Virus record (IMG/VR): IMGVR_UViG_3300046652_000008
Coordinates: 1-64,000 of that record
Strand: one strand, 5' to 3'
DNA from: a virus
Length of the DNA stretch: 64,000 nucleotides
The translations under genes and the position numbers were made by a program. Shown in pieces: positions 47,620-55,036 of this stretch (the stretch's first letter is position 1; each line of letters opens with the position of its first letter). Below the pieces are notes generated by a model that was not told the origin of the DNA, ran no database searches, and worked only from the letters and a program-made list of their open reading frames with translations.

Positions 47620-48156
47620 ATGGCGAATAAAGGATTGATGCCCGGATTGAAGATGACACTGAACGAACTGGAAAAGCACCCCATCTCCCCAGACCAGCAT
47701 GATTATTACAATTACGCAGTAGCGAAAACACACGTGATTCTGGATGCCGCAGGGGTAAACGACACGGATCTTCCGGCAGGAATCCCCCTAGAGGCCCAGG
47801 TCTTATTTGCCGGGTTTATGTCTGGTTTGACGTTCGCAACGCAGATGTTCAAGACGCCAGAGCTTGCTTCTGCAACTGCTGAGTCATTCCAAACAAACCC
47901 GATGATTTTTGTTTCCAACATGGCCGACGTTTTGGCAAAGGCCATTCAACAGAGATACAACGGAGAGCGTCAGCCGCAACTTGTTGTGCTGCCTAAGGAT
48001 CTTTTTGACACAATGCAAGCCCTAGGGTTCAGCCCGGCAGACTTTGGATGTGAGTCGGAGCCGAAAGGGAAGGCCCAAGCCGCACCGCAAAAAACCCCCA
48101 CGCTTGACGACTTGGAAAAGCTTTTCAGCCTGAAAGATGACAGACCCAAGAACTAA
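47620..48156 (+). CDS. hypothetical protein
   Basis: 178 residues from the ATG at 47620 (GAGG site); an ATG at 47584 would add 12 residues. Helical, amphipathic (LMPGLKMTLNELEKHPISPD, VLFAGFMSGLTFATQMFKTP). C-terminal charged region (EPKGKAQAAPQKTPTLDDLE). It is the first gene of the unit driven by the 47540 promoter. Function is unknown. Confidence 0.6.
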   Translation: MANKGLMPGLKMTLNELEKHPISPDQHDYYNYAVAKTHVILDAAGVNDTDLPAGIPLEAQVLFAGFMSGLTFATQMFKTPELASATAESFQTNPMIFVSNMADVLAKAIQQRYNGERQPQLVVLPKDLFDTMQALGFSPADFGCESEPKGKAQAAPQKTPTLDDLEKLFSLKDDRPKN

Positions 48157-48170
48157 GGAGATGCCCAACC

Positions 48171-48542
48171 ATGAAAAATGATAAATTACCGATGCCCATC
48201 ATGTTCCAAGAGCTTTTAGATAAAACCCCGCAGACCATTTACGCTGAAGGCGCAGAGGAGGACCTGAAGGTGTTTAACGCTGGAGTGGCGACCTACGGCG
48301 AGGCTCTAGCTTGTATCGAGCAGGGATACGCGCATGGCCCGCTCTCGGATCGCGATAGGGAACTTGTGGCGGCTGGAGCAGTTGCCGCGATTGGGGCCTT
48401 GGTCACCATCTTGTCAATTGATCTGGCTACTCTTTTGGTGGTCACCACTGACCCCGGCTTAGTTCTCGCTGCCCATGCTACGATGGTCGCGCACGCCATC
48501 AACGAGTACGGCCAGCCGAAGTCTAACGGCACAGTTAACTAG
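48171..48542 (+). CDS. hypothetical protein
   Basis: 123 residues. Acidic N-terminal half (PMPIMFQELLDKTPQTIYAE), then a hydrophobic C-terminal part (LVAAGAVAAIGALVTILSID, LATLLVVTTDPGLVLAAHAT) that may be buried helices or membrane. Ribosome site AAGGAG. It ends shortly before the structured RNA at 48582. No family was recognised. Confidence 0.6.
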   Translation: MKNDKLPMPIMFQELLDKTPQTIYAEGAEEDLKVFNAGVATYGEALACIEQGYAHGPLSDRDRELVAAGAVAAIGALVTILSIDLATLLVVTTDPGLVLAAHATMVAHAINEYGQPKSNGTVN

Positions 48543-48581
48543 ACAGTCGAGGGAGGCGAGATGGGCAACGCCTCTCACCGT

Positions 48582-48728
48582 AAATGTATTTTCTTGAGCC
48601 GATTTGTATGTTGCCGATCCGACAGCAGGGTATAAGTCCGAGCGCAGCCCCGGTACGGCAAAGTAGCTTCTAAACTACGGAGATAGACGTATCTCCTGCG
48701 TATAAAGTCGGCTCACGAAAATACATTT
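48582..48728 (+). ncRNA. multi-branched structured RNA element with 20-bp closing stem
   Basis: The sequence AAATGTATTTTC + T + TGAGCCGA (48582-48602) pairs with TCGGCTCA + C + GAAAATACATTT (48708-48728): 20 base pairs with a single T-C mismatch. Inside are three more helices: TTGCCG/CGGCAA (48611-48616 with 48656-48661), GTAG/CTAC (48663-48666 with 48675-48678) and GGAGATA/TATCTCC with GACG loop (48679-48696). The ribosome site of the next gene (AGGAGG) begins 3 nt after the closing stem, so the element is the 5' neighbour of that gene. No known riboswitch or ribozyme motif was recognised. Confidence 0.65.
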
Positions 48729-48742
48729 TAGGAGGATGCGAA

Positions 48743-48988
48743 ATGAACGCTTTTGAGAGATTCGCGGCGTTTTGCGAGACGCGCAGCGCGGATTGCCCAC
48801 CGACCCTAACTATATTCCCGAAGTACCATAGCGATGGACAGTTTACGGTAGTGATTAACGCTGATAACCAGCCAGGAGTAGCAGGAACCTTTCCCGATAC
48901 GGCAGGATTTGACGCGAAGGTAAAACAGATTTGCGATAGGTTAGACGCAGACAAAGCATGGCGAGGAGGCGTTAAGCCGGAAGTTTAG
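48743..48988 (+). CDS. hypothetical protein downstream of the structured RNA
   Basis: 81 residues (MNAFERFAAFCETRSADCPP). Alternating strands (TLTIFPKYHSDGQFTVVINA) and an acidic helix (DAKVKQICDRLDADKAW). AGGAGG 8 nt before the ATG. Its translation may be controlled by the RNA element. It overlaps by 17 nt a small frame on the opposite strand. Function is unknown. Confidence 0.65.
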   Translation: MNAFERFAAFCETRSADCPPTLTIFPKYHSDGQFTVVINADNQPGVAGTFPDTAGFDAKVKQICDRLDADKAWRGGVKPEV

Positions 48989-49154
48989 CTTGTCTAACTT
49001 CTAGACGCATGGCCCGGTCTATTTGTTTGACAACCGATTCTAACACGGTGATTCTTGCCTCTGCTTTCGATAGCCTAGTACGAACGTCAACTACTTGTCT
49101 TTTCTTTACTTTGTCTTGCGTGTCTGTATTCATGTCTAACACTTTGATGTCCAT
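48972..49154 (-). CDS. possible antisense coiled-coil protein
   Basis: 60 residues on the minus strand inside the rightward arm: MDIKVLDMNTDTQDKVKKRQ, then VVDVRTRLSKAEARITVLES and VVKQIDRAMRLEVRQA, a plausible heptad coiled coil. A TG-C-TAATAT motif lies just upstream (49161-49169), the start site is weak, an ATG at 49133 is an alternative. It could be a small regulator convergent with the 48743 gene. Confidence 0.45.
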   Translation of the reverse strand: MDIKVLDMNTDTQDKVKKRQVVDVRTRLSKAEARITVLESVVKQIDRAMRLEVRQAKLPA

Positions 49155-49211
49155 AACTCCATATTAGCACGAAAACACTAGCCGCGCAAGATACGAAACA
49201 AAGGAGAATAT

Positions 49212-49352
49212 ATGCAACACTATTGCGCTTTAATGAAGCTCACAATTGAAGCCCTTTTCCTCACCGCAATTGGCGTCTTTTTGGTTGGCGCGATATGTGG
49301 TATGATCTACGCCATCCACCGGATGATTGTCAATGGGGAATGGGCGCGATGA
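49212..49352 (+). CDS. 46-aa membrane micropeptide
   Basis: ATG at 49212 after AAGGAGAATAT. MQHYCALMKLTIEALFLTAI, GVFLVGAICGMIYAIHRMIV, NGEWAR: one long membrane segment. Its stop overlaps the radical SAM ATG (ATGA), so it is coupled. Confidence 0.65.
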   Translation: MQHYCALMKLTIEALFLTAIGVFLVGAICGMIYAIHRMIVNGEWAR

Positions 49353-49912
49353 CACAGACTCCCGACACTATCCGCGTGCTGGTAGACTGGAAGTGTAACT
49401 TGAAGTGTAGCTACTGCTGCAACGAGCAAGACCGATTCCGCTCCCAGTTTACCCACATCCAGCTATCCGCCATTGACTTTTCCAGGTACGAGACGACATG
49501 CATATCTGGAGGAGAGCCGCTAATGTTCATGAATCGTGTGGTTGCTGTATCAGAACGCGCTAGGCTAGCCAAGTCTTTCGTCGTCCTGTACACTAATGGG
49601 ATTCTGCTAACTCCAGCCATCGCAGACATGCTGATGATGTGCGGCATCCAGGCTGTAAACGTAGGGTTGCATTACGCCGCTATGTTCCCCGTCCTGATAC
49701 CGAGGATCACCGAGGCGCTAGTCGATACGGGCATCAGCCTAAGATTCCACGCAAACGAGGAGTACTCAGCCATCCAGCAAGCCCACCCCGATAACGCATT
49801 TAGACTCTGGAAAATGGATGATTGCGACCGGGAGAACGAAGAACGGGTTATACTGGACTGGAAGGAAAACCAGCAACAGTCGAGCAAGAGCCGATGGAAA
49901 TCAGACATATAG
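49349..49912 (+). CDS. small radical SAM protein
   Basis: 187 residues from the ATG at 49349. The iron-sulfur motif is WKCNLKCSYCCNEQ (CxxxCxxC), followed by TCISGGEPLMF (GGEP) and VVLYTNGILLTP. The size and the CNLxCSYC start resemble QueE or activase-like enzymes, but no other 7-deazaguanine gene is near, and no SPASM Cys cluster is seen. It may modify a nucleotide or peptide; the substrate is open. Confidence 0.75.
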   Translation: MTQTPDTIRVLVDWKCNLKCSYCCNEQDRFRSQFTHIQLSAIDFSRYETTCISGGEPLMFMNRVVAVSERARLAKSFVVLYTNGILLTPAIADMLMMCGIQAVNVGLHYAAMFPVLIPRITEALVDTGISLRFHANEEYSAIQQAHPDNAFRLWKMDDCDRENEERVILDWKENQQQSSKSRWKSDI

Positions 49913-49920
49913 GGGGCTTT

Positions 49921-50352
49921 ATGAATCTTAAACAAGTGAAAGGTCTGATGCAACTGGAGATTGAAAACTCTAGGAAGATGCAGTACGGGTTTGACGATAG
50001 AAGCGCAGGATATGCCGATGGGCTTGAGGCGACACTTGAGCACGTATTGGAGTTGCTCAATACCATTGACGAATGCGTTATCATCACCAAGAAGGAAGCC
50101 AAGCTCATTGCCGCTCTGCTGGAAATGGCTCACGACCAATTTGCGAACCACGGTTGCAACGACACGCCCCAAGAGGTTTTGGATGCTCCAGGTTTTACCG
50201 ACGAAGAGAAGTGTACCTTCCACAACGAGTACGAGATATACAACTCAGGCGACTCCGAGGAGATACCGCACACCGTAGAAGAATATAACCGCTTGCCGGA
50301 TTACGCCCTCATGGGATATTTCGCAGCCAAACTGGAGGGAGAGAGCCGATGA
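49921..50352 (+). CDS. hypothetical protein
   Basis: 143 residues from the ATG at 49921 (GGGGG site). Acidic and helical (KQVKGLMQLEIENSRKMQYG, TLEHVLELLNTIDECVIITK, KEAKLIAALLEMAHDQFANH). Its stop overlaps the kinase ATG. No family was recognised. Confidence 0.6.
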   Translation: MNLKQVKGLMQLEIENSRKMQYGFDDRSAGYADGLEATLEHVLELLNTIDECVIITKKEAKLIAALLEMAHDQFANHGCNDTPQEVLDAPGFTDEEKCTFHNEYEIYNSGDSEEIPHTVEEYNRLPDYALMGYFAAKLEGESR

Positions 50353-50804
50353 GAACTTTAATCATTATGAGAGGCATCCCCGGAAGCGGAAAGACCACCC
50401 ACGCGCGCAGTCTGCAAAAATGGCAGTGGAGCGAGGGGAAGAGTTGCACCCTTTCTAGCGCAGATTTCTTTTTTGAAGCTTACGGCGATCACGTCTACAG
50501 ATTTGACGCTTCGAAGCTGAAGTATGCCCATGCGGAGTGCATTAACGACTTCGCCGGGCTCGTGCTTGACCCAAGCGTAGATACAATTATCGTGGACAAT
50601 ACGAATACCCAGCTCTGGGAGTTTGTCAAATACTTGGACTACGCCCATAAGCATGGCAAGTTTCACGTTGACGTGTTTCGCATGGAGGCTCCACTTGACG
50701 TATGCCAGAAGCGATGTGTCCACGGAGTACCGCCCGACAAGATTCAGCAGATGCGGGACCGCTTTGAAGACTTTCCCGGAGAAGAAATAATAAATAATAT
50801 GTGA
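50349..50804 (+). CDS. P-loop kinase of the N4BP2/PNK-like (AAA_33) type
   Basis: 151 residues. RGIPGSGKTTHARSLQ is the Walker A, SSADFFFEAYGDHVYRFDAS the substrate/DxxF region and IIVDNTNTQLWEFVKYLDYA the conserved DNTN segment of the NEDD4BP2-like and phage polynucleotide-kinase-like families. A C-terminal Arg helix (QKRCVHGVPPDKIQQMRDRF) supplies the lid. It may phosphorylate RNA or DNA 5' ends. With the RNA ligase at 63432 it could repair cleaved tRNA, as in T4. Confidence 0.82.
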   Translation: MRTLIIMRGIPGSGKTTHARSLQKWQWSEGKSCTLSSADFFFEAYGDHVYRFDASKLKYAHAECINDFAGLVLDPSVDTIIVDNTNTQLWEFVKYLDYAHKHGKFHVDVFRMEAPLDVCQKRCVHGVPPDKIQQMRDRFEDFPGEEIINNM

Positions 50805-50815
50805 AGGAGAAAAAC

Positions 50816-51064
50816 ATGGTGACTTTCAGCGTTACGGTAAGAGATCCAAATTCGTGGAACGCCCGAACCGGGATTCACGAGGAACGTAACAGTTGTGGGC
50901 ATAGGCACAAAACCAGCGAAGCTGCCAATAAGTGCTGTGCCAAGCTAACCGAGTGGCGTTGCCTTTGCGGTCGCACGGCCAAGGGCTATTGTGGAAGCTG
51001 CCACACGCCCAACAACAGCACTAGCGCGGCATGGTGGGGCGCGGAAGTTGAAGAGAATATTTAA
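50816..51064 (+). CDS. small zinc-binding protein
   Basis: 82 residues from the ATG at 50816 (AAGGAG upstream). A cluster RNSCGHRHKTSEAANKCCAK, WRCLCGRTAKGYCGSCHTPN shows eight Cys and several His, consistent with two zinc knuckles. It starts 11 nt after the kinase stop. Role unknown; may bind nucleic acid. Confidence 0.6.
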   Translation: MVTFSVTVRDPNSWNARTGIHEERNSCGHRHKTSEAANKCCAKLTEWRCLCGRTAKGYCGSCHTPNNSTSAAWWGAEVEENI

Positions 51065-51153
51065 TCATTATTCTCTTGCTTTCGTGAGAGAATGCGAGTA
51101 ACCTATTAACAGATCGAGACGAGAAGAACGAACGCAACGAAGGAGTGTGAGAA

Positions 51154-52218
51154 ATGGCATCAACATTCGATATGGAAACGAAGCCCGTTAAGCGAGACCT
51201 TTGGCTCTTTGACGTTAACGAAAACGATGTGATCGTGGATCACTCATTTAACGGACGTTTTCAACAGCGCGACGTGACCGCCCTTGTGGATTCGATTCGC
51301 ACAGAAGGCCAGAAGGTTCCCGGCTTAGTGCGCCGCGCCCCAGGGGGCAAGGTGTTTTTGGTGGCTGGTTTTGGACGGTGGGACGCGATCAAGAAGCTGA
51401 ACGCAGAGAACCCCAAGAACCCCATCAAGTTCAAGGCCACCATTGTCGAAGGCAACGACACGGACGCATTTCTCTCAAACGTCACAGAAAACTTCGTGCG
51501 GGATAACCCGACCTACATGGACAAGGCTTTTGTGGTATCTCGCCTGACGGACCAATACGGAAAGGGCGATGCCGAGATTGCCAAGATCCTTAACTTCAAG
51601 TCGGTGTCTAGCGTCAGCCAATATCGCGCCCTGATGCGCCTGTCGGATGAGAACCGCCTAAAGCTCCACAGCGGAGAACTCCAGCTTTCCAATGCGCTTT
51701 TGCTGGTCGGGCAGACCGAAGAGGAGCAGAAGGAAGCCGTACAAGCCGCCACAACACCAGAAGGTAAGGTCGATTCTGCCAAAGTGCGCGAGAAGGTGCG
51801 GGAAATCCGAGAGCGCAAGGCCACGCCCAAGGTGGAAGCGCCCAAGACCGACGATGAGCGAGTTGACGAAGCTATTGCCAAGGGAGAAGTACCGCCCAAG
51901 GGCACAGGCCAGAGTGAGCCGAGCTATCGCCGGGAAGTCCTCAACATGCTCAACGACGGGGAAGAAGAGGCCGCTATTGCCAAAGCAATCAAGGCCGAGC
52001 CGACCAAGAAGACTAAGGGAGAGAAGGCGCTTGAGCGGACGATGCGCGACGTGAAGCGCTTCCATGAGAATCTGTCAAATACTAACCGTGGTGTATTTTT
52101 GTTCGCCTCCGCGCTTACTCGCTACATTTCAGGCGAGTTGTCGGACGAACAGTATTACTCGGCGCTGGAGTTGGCCGCGAACGCGAATGCAACCAAGGCG
52201 AAGAAGGTTGGCGTATAA
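51154..52218 (+). CDS. ParB-like nuclease/partition-domain protein
   Basis: 354 residues. The ParB/Srx domain is clear: FNGRFQQRDVTALVDSIRTE, GQKVPGLVRRAPGGKVFLVA, GFGRWDAIKKLN and VTENFVRDNPTYMDKAFVVS (the ENxxRxxPT box), followed by a helix-turn-helix (DAEIAKILNFKSVSSVSQYR). The C-terminal 150 residues are charged and not ParB-like. No ParA is encoded nearby, so it may act in transcription or replication and not in partition. Confidence 0.85.
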   Translation: MASTFDMETKPVKRDLWLFDVNENDVIVDHSFNGRFQQRDVTALVDSIRTEGQKVPGLVRRAPGGKVFLVAGFGRWDAIKKLNAENPKNPIKFKATIVEGNDTDAFLSNVTENFVRDNPTYMDKAFVVSRLTDQYGKGDAEIAKILNFKSVSSVSQYRALMRLSDENRLKLHSGELQLSNALLLVGQTEEEQKEAVQAATTPEGKVDSAKVREKVREIRERKATPKVEAPKTDDERVDEAIAKGEVPPKGTGQSEPSYRREVLNMLNDGEEEAAIAKAIKAEPTKKTKGEKALERTMRDVKRFHENLSNTNRGVFLFASALTRYISGELSDEQYYSALELAANANATKAKKVGV

Positions 52219-52359
52219 TCATTCATGAGCTTTCGTAGAGGAGAAGCCCCAATACGCGTATCAATTTTGGGGATATCTGACTACGGCGGCACCGCTACTG
52301 ACTGACGGCGCTACTGGCAAGTGAGCGAGATCGCCTGCCTTCATCTCCAAGGAGGCCCC

Positions 52360-52557
52360 GTGCGAGACAGGAAGAAATTCTACATTTACAAGTCCTACCT
52401 GGGCCAATGGTACGGTGGATGGTGTGTCATACTCCCCGATTCCCTTTGGGGGGAAATCGGGAATACCCATTGGTGCGCCACTTGGCGCGAGGCTATCCGG
52501 TTTGTAGATGACCTCATTAGGAGACGAAAGAACCAGCTTAGGGGAGAAACAATATGA
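52360..52557 (+). CDS. small hypothetical protein
   Basis: 65 residues with a GTG start at 52360 (AAGGAGG 4 nt before). VRDRKKFYIYKSYLGQWYGG, WCVILPDSLWGEIGNTHWCA, TWREAIRFVDDLIRRRKNQL. A small Trp-rich beta domain. The stop overlaps the next ATG. Confidence 0.55.
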   Translation: MRDRKKFYIYKSYLGQWYGGWCVILPDSLWGEIGNTHWCATWREAIRFVDDLIRRRKNQLRGETI

Positions 52558-52721
52558 TTATTTTTCAATGGTATTTTTTGGTTACGGAACTGATTACGAT
52601 ATTGATTTACGTAGCCAACCTATTAACCGCTGAGAAGCCCAGCGATGTTGGGAGTAACCTTGTTTACCTGCTGTTAGCTGGCGCGCAACTTGGATTTTTC
52701 TGTTATCTTTACTGGAGGTAG
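52554..52721 (+). CDS. 55-aa membrane protein
   Basis: ATG overlaps the upstream TGA (ATGA). MIIFQWYFLVTELITILIYV, ANLLTAEKPSDVGSNLVYLL, LAGAQLGFFCYLYWR: two membrane helices with a short polar loop. Function is unknown. Confidence 0.6.
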   Translation: MIIFQWYFLVTELITILIYVANLLTAEKPSDVGSNLVYLLLAGAQLGFFCYLYWR

Positions 52722-52726
52722 ACCGC

Positions 52727-53056
52727 ATGAAACATCGCGTAATATACACATTTACGGTAGTAGGTGGAGATCCTAGAAAAGATCGGATGCGCTCTCGCGT
52801 ATGGGGCTACACGTTCGATAGGGGCCAAGCCGAGCACATCATCGAGACAAATAGTACAGACCTAGCCGAAAATGGGTATTACGGCTATGCTGTTCTTGGT
52901 GAAGTTGGAGAAGGACCGGGTGCAATCCCAACCGAACTACAATGGTATAGGATGAGCTTTTGGGAGAGAACGAGCGGGACATTCCGCACTTTCCTTGGCG
53001 CTGAAAAAATCAGCAAGCCAGACATTTACAAAAAAGTCTTTTTTGGAGGTATCTAG
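52727..53056 (+). CDS. hypothetical protein
   Basis: 109 residues (MKHRVIYTFTVVGGDPRKDR). Beta strands and aromatic residues (VWGYTFDRGQAEHIIETNST, GYAVLGEVGEGPGAIPTELQ). No recognised family. Confidence 0.6.
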   Translation: MKHRVIYTFTVVGGDPRKDRMRSRVWGYTFDRGQAEHIIETNSTDLAENGYYGYAVLGEVGEGPGAIPTELQWYRMSFWERTSGTFRTFLGAEKISKPDIYKKVFFGGI

Positions 53057-53057
53057 T

Positions 53058-53276
53058 ATGGCATGTAAGATTCACGGTTGCAGCGAGACGAACATGAGGC
53101 GGCGCGAAGTGGTGTGTTTTAAGCACTGGGCCAAACTGCCCAAGGAGCTTAGGTCTATCATCCGCGAAGGCGCAGGGCATGACCAGACGCTCCGCGCCAA
53201 GCCTAGCGATGAATGGCTTCGCAAGGCCAATGAAGCGGTAAGGCCGAGAACGCAGGTTCAGGTTAATCCCGAGTAG
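53058..53276 (+). CDS. small zinc-binding protein
   Basis: 72 residues from the ATG at 53058. MACKIHGCSETNMRRREVVC, FKHWAKLPKELRSIIREGAG: a C-x4-C ... C-x2-H pattern seen in small phage proteins that follow zinc finger-like folds. It follows the previous gene by 1 nt. Confidence 0.55.
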   Translation: MACKIHGCSETNMRRREVVCFKHWAKLPKELRSIIREGAGHDQTLRAKPSDEWLRKANEAVRPRTQVQVNPE

Positions 53277-53312
53277 GAGAGCGTTGCCGAGAAACATAGG
53301 ACGTGGTGATAT

Positions 53313-53765
53313 ATGACGCATGAAGAAGTTGTAAGACTAGCAGCACAGGCACGAGAGTTATCCCAGAACATCCAGGCGGTAGCCGACTCGCACGCTATTG
53401 AACTCAAGAAGGCGCAAGCCGCCCACAAGAAGATCACAGCAGAGATCACAGAAGAAACGGCTTTTGACGCAGCCGAACTAACGATGGCAAAGGCAGAGAT
53501 CCTCAGCTATCACTTATCAGTTAGCGGAGCACATGAGCCAATCCCATACGTCTCTTTTCGAGGGGCCGGGAAGCTGGCTTGTATTGGTGTAGACATGGAC
53601 GCACTACTGGAAGACTGTCGTAAAAATCCAGAACTCACACGATTCATAACGCTTGACGAGACCATAGTTAACTCTAGACTGGAATCAATGGGGATGGCTC
53701 ATGGCCTACCTGAATCTATAATCATCGACAAAGCGCCCGAGACGGTAGTTATAGCCAAGAAATGA
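53313..53765 (+). CDS. hypothetical protein
   Basis: 150 residues. N-terminal coiled coil (THEEVVRLAAQARELSQNIQ, ELKKAQAAHKKITAEITEET), then a small beta domain (PIPYVSFRGAGKLACIGVDM) and PESIIIDKAPETVVIAKK. No family was recognised. Confidence 0.6.
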   Translation: MTHEEVVRLAAQARELSQNIQAVADSHAIELKKAQAAHKKITAEITEETAFDAAELTMAKAEILSYHLSVSGAHEPIPYVSFRGAGKLACIGVDMDALLEDCRKNPELTRFITLDETIVNSRLESMGMAHGLPESIIIDKAPETVVIAKK

Positions 53766-53771
53766 GATATT

Positions 53772-53966
53772 ATGGACAACGAGAAAACACCCGTATGTTG
53801 GCCAACCGACAGATGTGAGGAGTGGGGGCCGGATTGGACGTGCTGGAATTGCAAGACCGTCAATTACGGAATCCGCGAGAAGTGTAGATCATGTGGGTAC
53901 GATTCCAATACCGGAGAGTTCCCTTGGTATAACCCGCTGCCGCCATATGAAGGGCTAGGGGAATGA
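53772..53966 (+). CDS. RanBP2-type zinc-finger protein
   Basis: 64 residues. DWTCWNCKTVNYGIREKCRS plus CGYDS fits W-x-C-x2-C-x3-N-x6-C-x2-C, the RanBP2 type that binds ssRNA or ubiquitin in eukaryotes. Rare in bacterial viruses, usually on short proteins. An additional pair of Cys lies before it. Coupled to the next gene by overlap. Confidence 0.7.
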   Translation: MDNEKTPVCWPTDRCEEWGPDWTCWNCKTVNYGIREKCRSCGYDSNTGEFPWYNPLPPYEGLGE

Positions 53967-54256
53967 CGCAAGATGAGTGTGATTCCATTAACGCTTTCCA
54001 GAATTGCGGAGTAGTCCACCCGTTAACCTGCGTAACCCACTCGCAGCTAGAGCCGCTGGAGGCCCGTCAAGACGGGTTTCTGCATTGCCTGCATTGTGAT
54101 TATCGTCAATTCACGCCGGGAGGATATTTAGCTGACTGGCATTGGAAGAAGGTCTTTGGGGCAGGGACGATGGCGAAGATAATGGAGCATAACCTTAACG
54201 ATTATCACGAACGAACAGGAAGGCCGATAGGCCCAAAGGAGAACGAGCATGTTTAG
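53963..54256 (+). CDS. small Cys/His-rich protein
   Basis: 97 residues. NAFQNCGVVHPLTCVTHSQL, GFLHCLHCDYRQFTPGGYLA, DWHWKKVFGAGTMAKIMEHN. A CxxC knuckle with several His near. The ATG overlaps the upstream stop. No family was recognised. Confidence 0.55.
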   Translation: MTQDECDSINAFQNCGVVHPLTCVTHSQLEPLEARQDGFLHCLHCDYRQFTPGGYLADWHWKKVFGAGTMAKIMEHNLNDYHERTGRPIGPKENEHV

Positions 54257-54464
54257 TTGCCAACAGAAACGAGACATTGCAGACGCAGTGCAGAAGGTGT
54301 TACGCGCAACGAACCATCCAGAACTGCCAGAAACGGAAATCCAATTCACGCTTTGCGTAGATGGTGCAGCGCCTTGGAGCTACGCCAGAATCCTTAACAA
54401 TGGCGCGGCACAAACCCCAGGAATCAATCCGTGGAACGAACGACAGGACAACCATGAAACTTGA
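54249..54464 (+). CDS. small hypothetical protein
   Basis: 71 residues (MFSCQQKRDIADAVQKVLRA). Helical N-terminus, then a polar C-terminal part. The ATG lies in the last 8 nt of the upstream gene. No motif. Confidence 0.5.
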   Translation: MFSCQQKRDIADAVQKVLRATNHPELPETEIQFTLCVDGAAPWSYARILNNGAAQTPGINPWNERQDNHET

Positions 54465-54630
54465 ATTTGTGCGAAAATACCCAGGGTTCAAGCTAGCCCT
54501 ATGGTTTGGGAAATACTATCGCCATTGCGCTGGCTTCGATGGGTACCTATATCGCGGAGAATGGTGCGTTTACGCTGGGACCCACTCTCATCCTTGGCAT
54601 AGGCCAAAGTTCTATTTTTTCTTGAACTAA
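54454..54630 (+). CDS. small aromatic protein
   Basis: 58 residues from the ATG at 54454, overlapping the upstream stop by 11 nt. MKLEFVRKYPGFKLALWFGK, YYRHCAGFDGYLYRGEWCVY, GTHSHPWHRPKFYFFLN: strands with many Tyr, Phe, Trp and His. No known family. Confidence 0.5.
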   Translation: MKLEFVRKYPGFKLALWFGKYYRHCAGFDGYLYRGEWCVYAGTHSHPWHRPKFYFFLN

Positions 54631-54634
54631 CCCA

Positions 54635-55036
54635 ATGCGGCCTATAGACAAACTCTTGAAGTCTGCTGGCGACATCGTTCTGTCATCTCCGCAGATGCGC
54701 TATAACCACATAGCTTGGATTATGCGCAAAGATCGAGTTGTATCTATCGGCGTTAATAGTTATCGAACGCATCCGATAGCGAAACGGCTCAAGATCAAAA
54801 AGCTAGCCGAGGGCCAGTGTGCCGAGCTAAACGCATGTCTAAAAGTTGGACTATCGCATCGTGATGGGCTACCTGACTTCTCCCGGCTGGATATGCTTGT
54901 AGTCAAGATTAACAAGGATGGATCTTTTGGGAACTCGCTGCCTTGCGCTGGGTGCAGAGAGCTAATAAGGCAGTGCGGCTTCCGCAAGGTGTGGTACTCT
55001 AGCTCAGAAGGGGAAATTACGCAGTATGAAATTTAA
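54635..55036 (+). CDS. cytidine/deoxycytidylate deaminase-like protein
   Basis: 133 residues. The zinc site of the cytidine-deaminase fold is visible: EGQCAELNACLKVG (C-A-E with catalytic Glu) and SLPCAGCRELIRQCG (PCxxC). Flanking strands (SIGVNSYRTHP, KVWYSSSEGEI) match the fold. It would convert cytidine or dCMP derivatives to uridine forms, supplying dUMP with the dUTPase. Which substrate is used cannot be read. Confidence 0.78.
   Translation: MRPIDKLLKSAGDIVLSSPQMRYNHIAWIMRKDRVVSIGVNSYRTHPIAKRLKIKKLAEGQCAELNACLKVGLSHRDGLPDFSRLDMLVVKINKDGSFGNSLPCAGCRELIRQCGFRKVWYSSSEGEITQYEI

Noticed and set aside
48582-48728. Retron msr-msd, hammerhead or twister ribozyme
   Set aside because: No reverse transcriptase is near and the conserved ribozyme core sequences are not present.
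49349-49912. QueE (7-carboxy-7-deazaguanine synthase)
   Set aside because: The CxxxCxxC and GGEP motifs fit, but QueC, QueD, FolE or transglycosylase genes are absent from the window, so the specific name is not supported.
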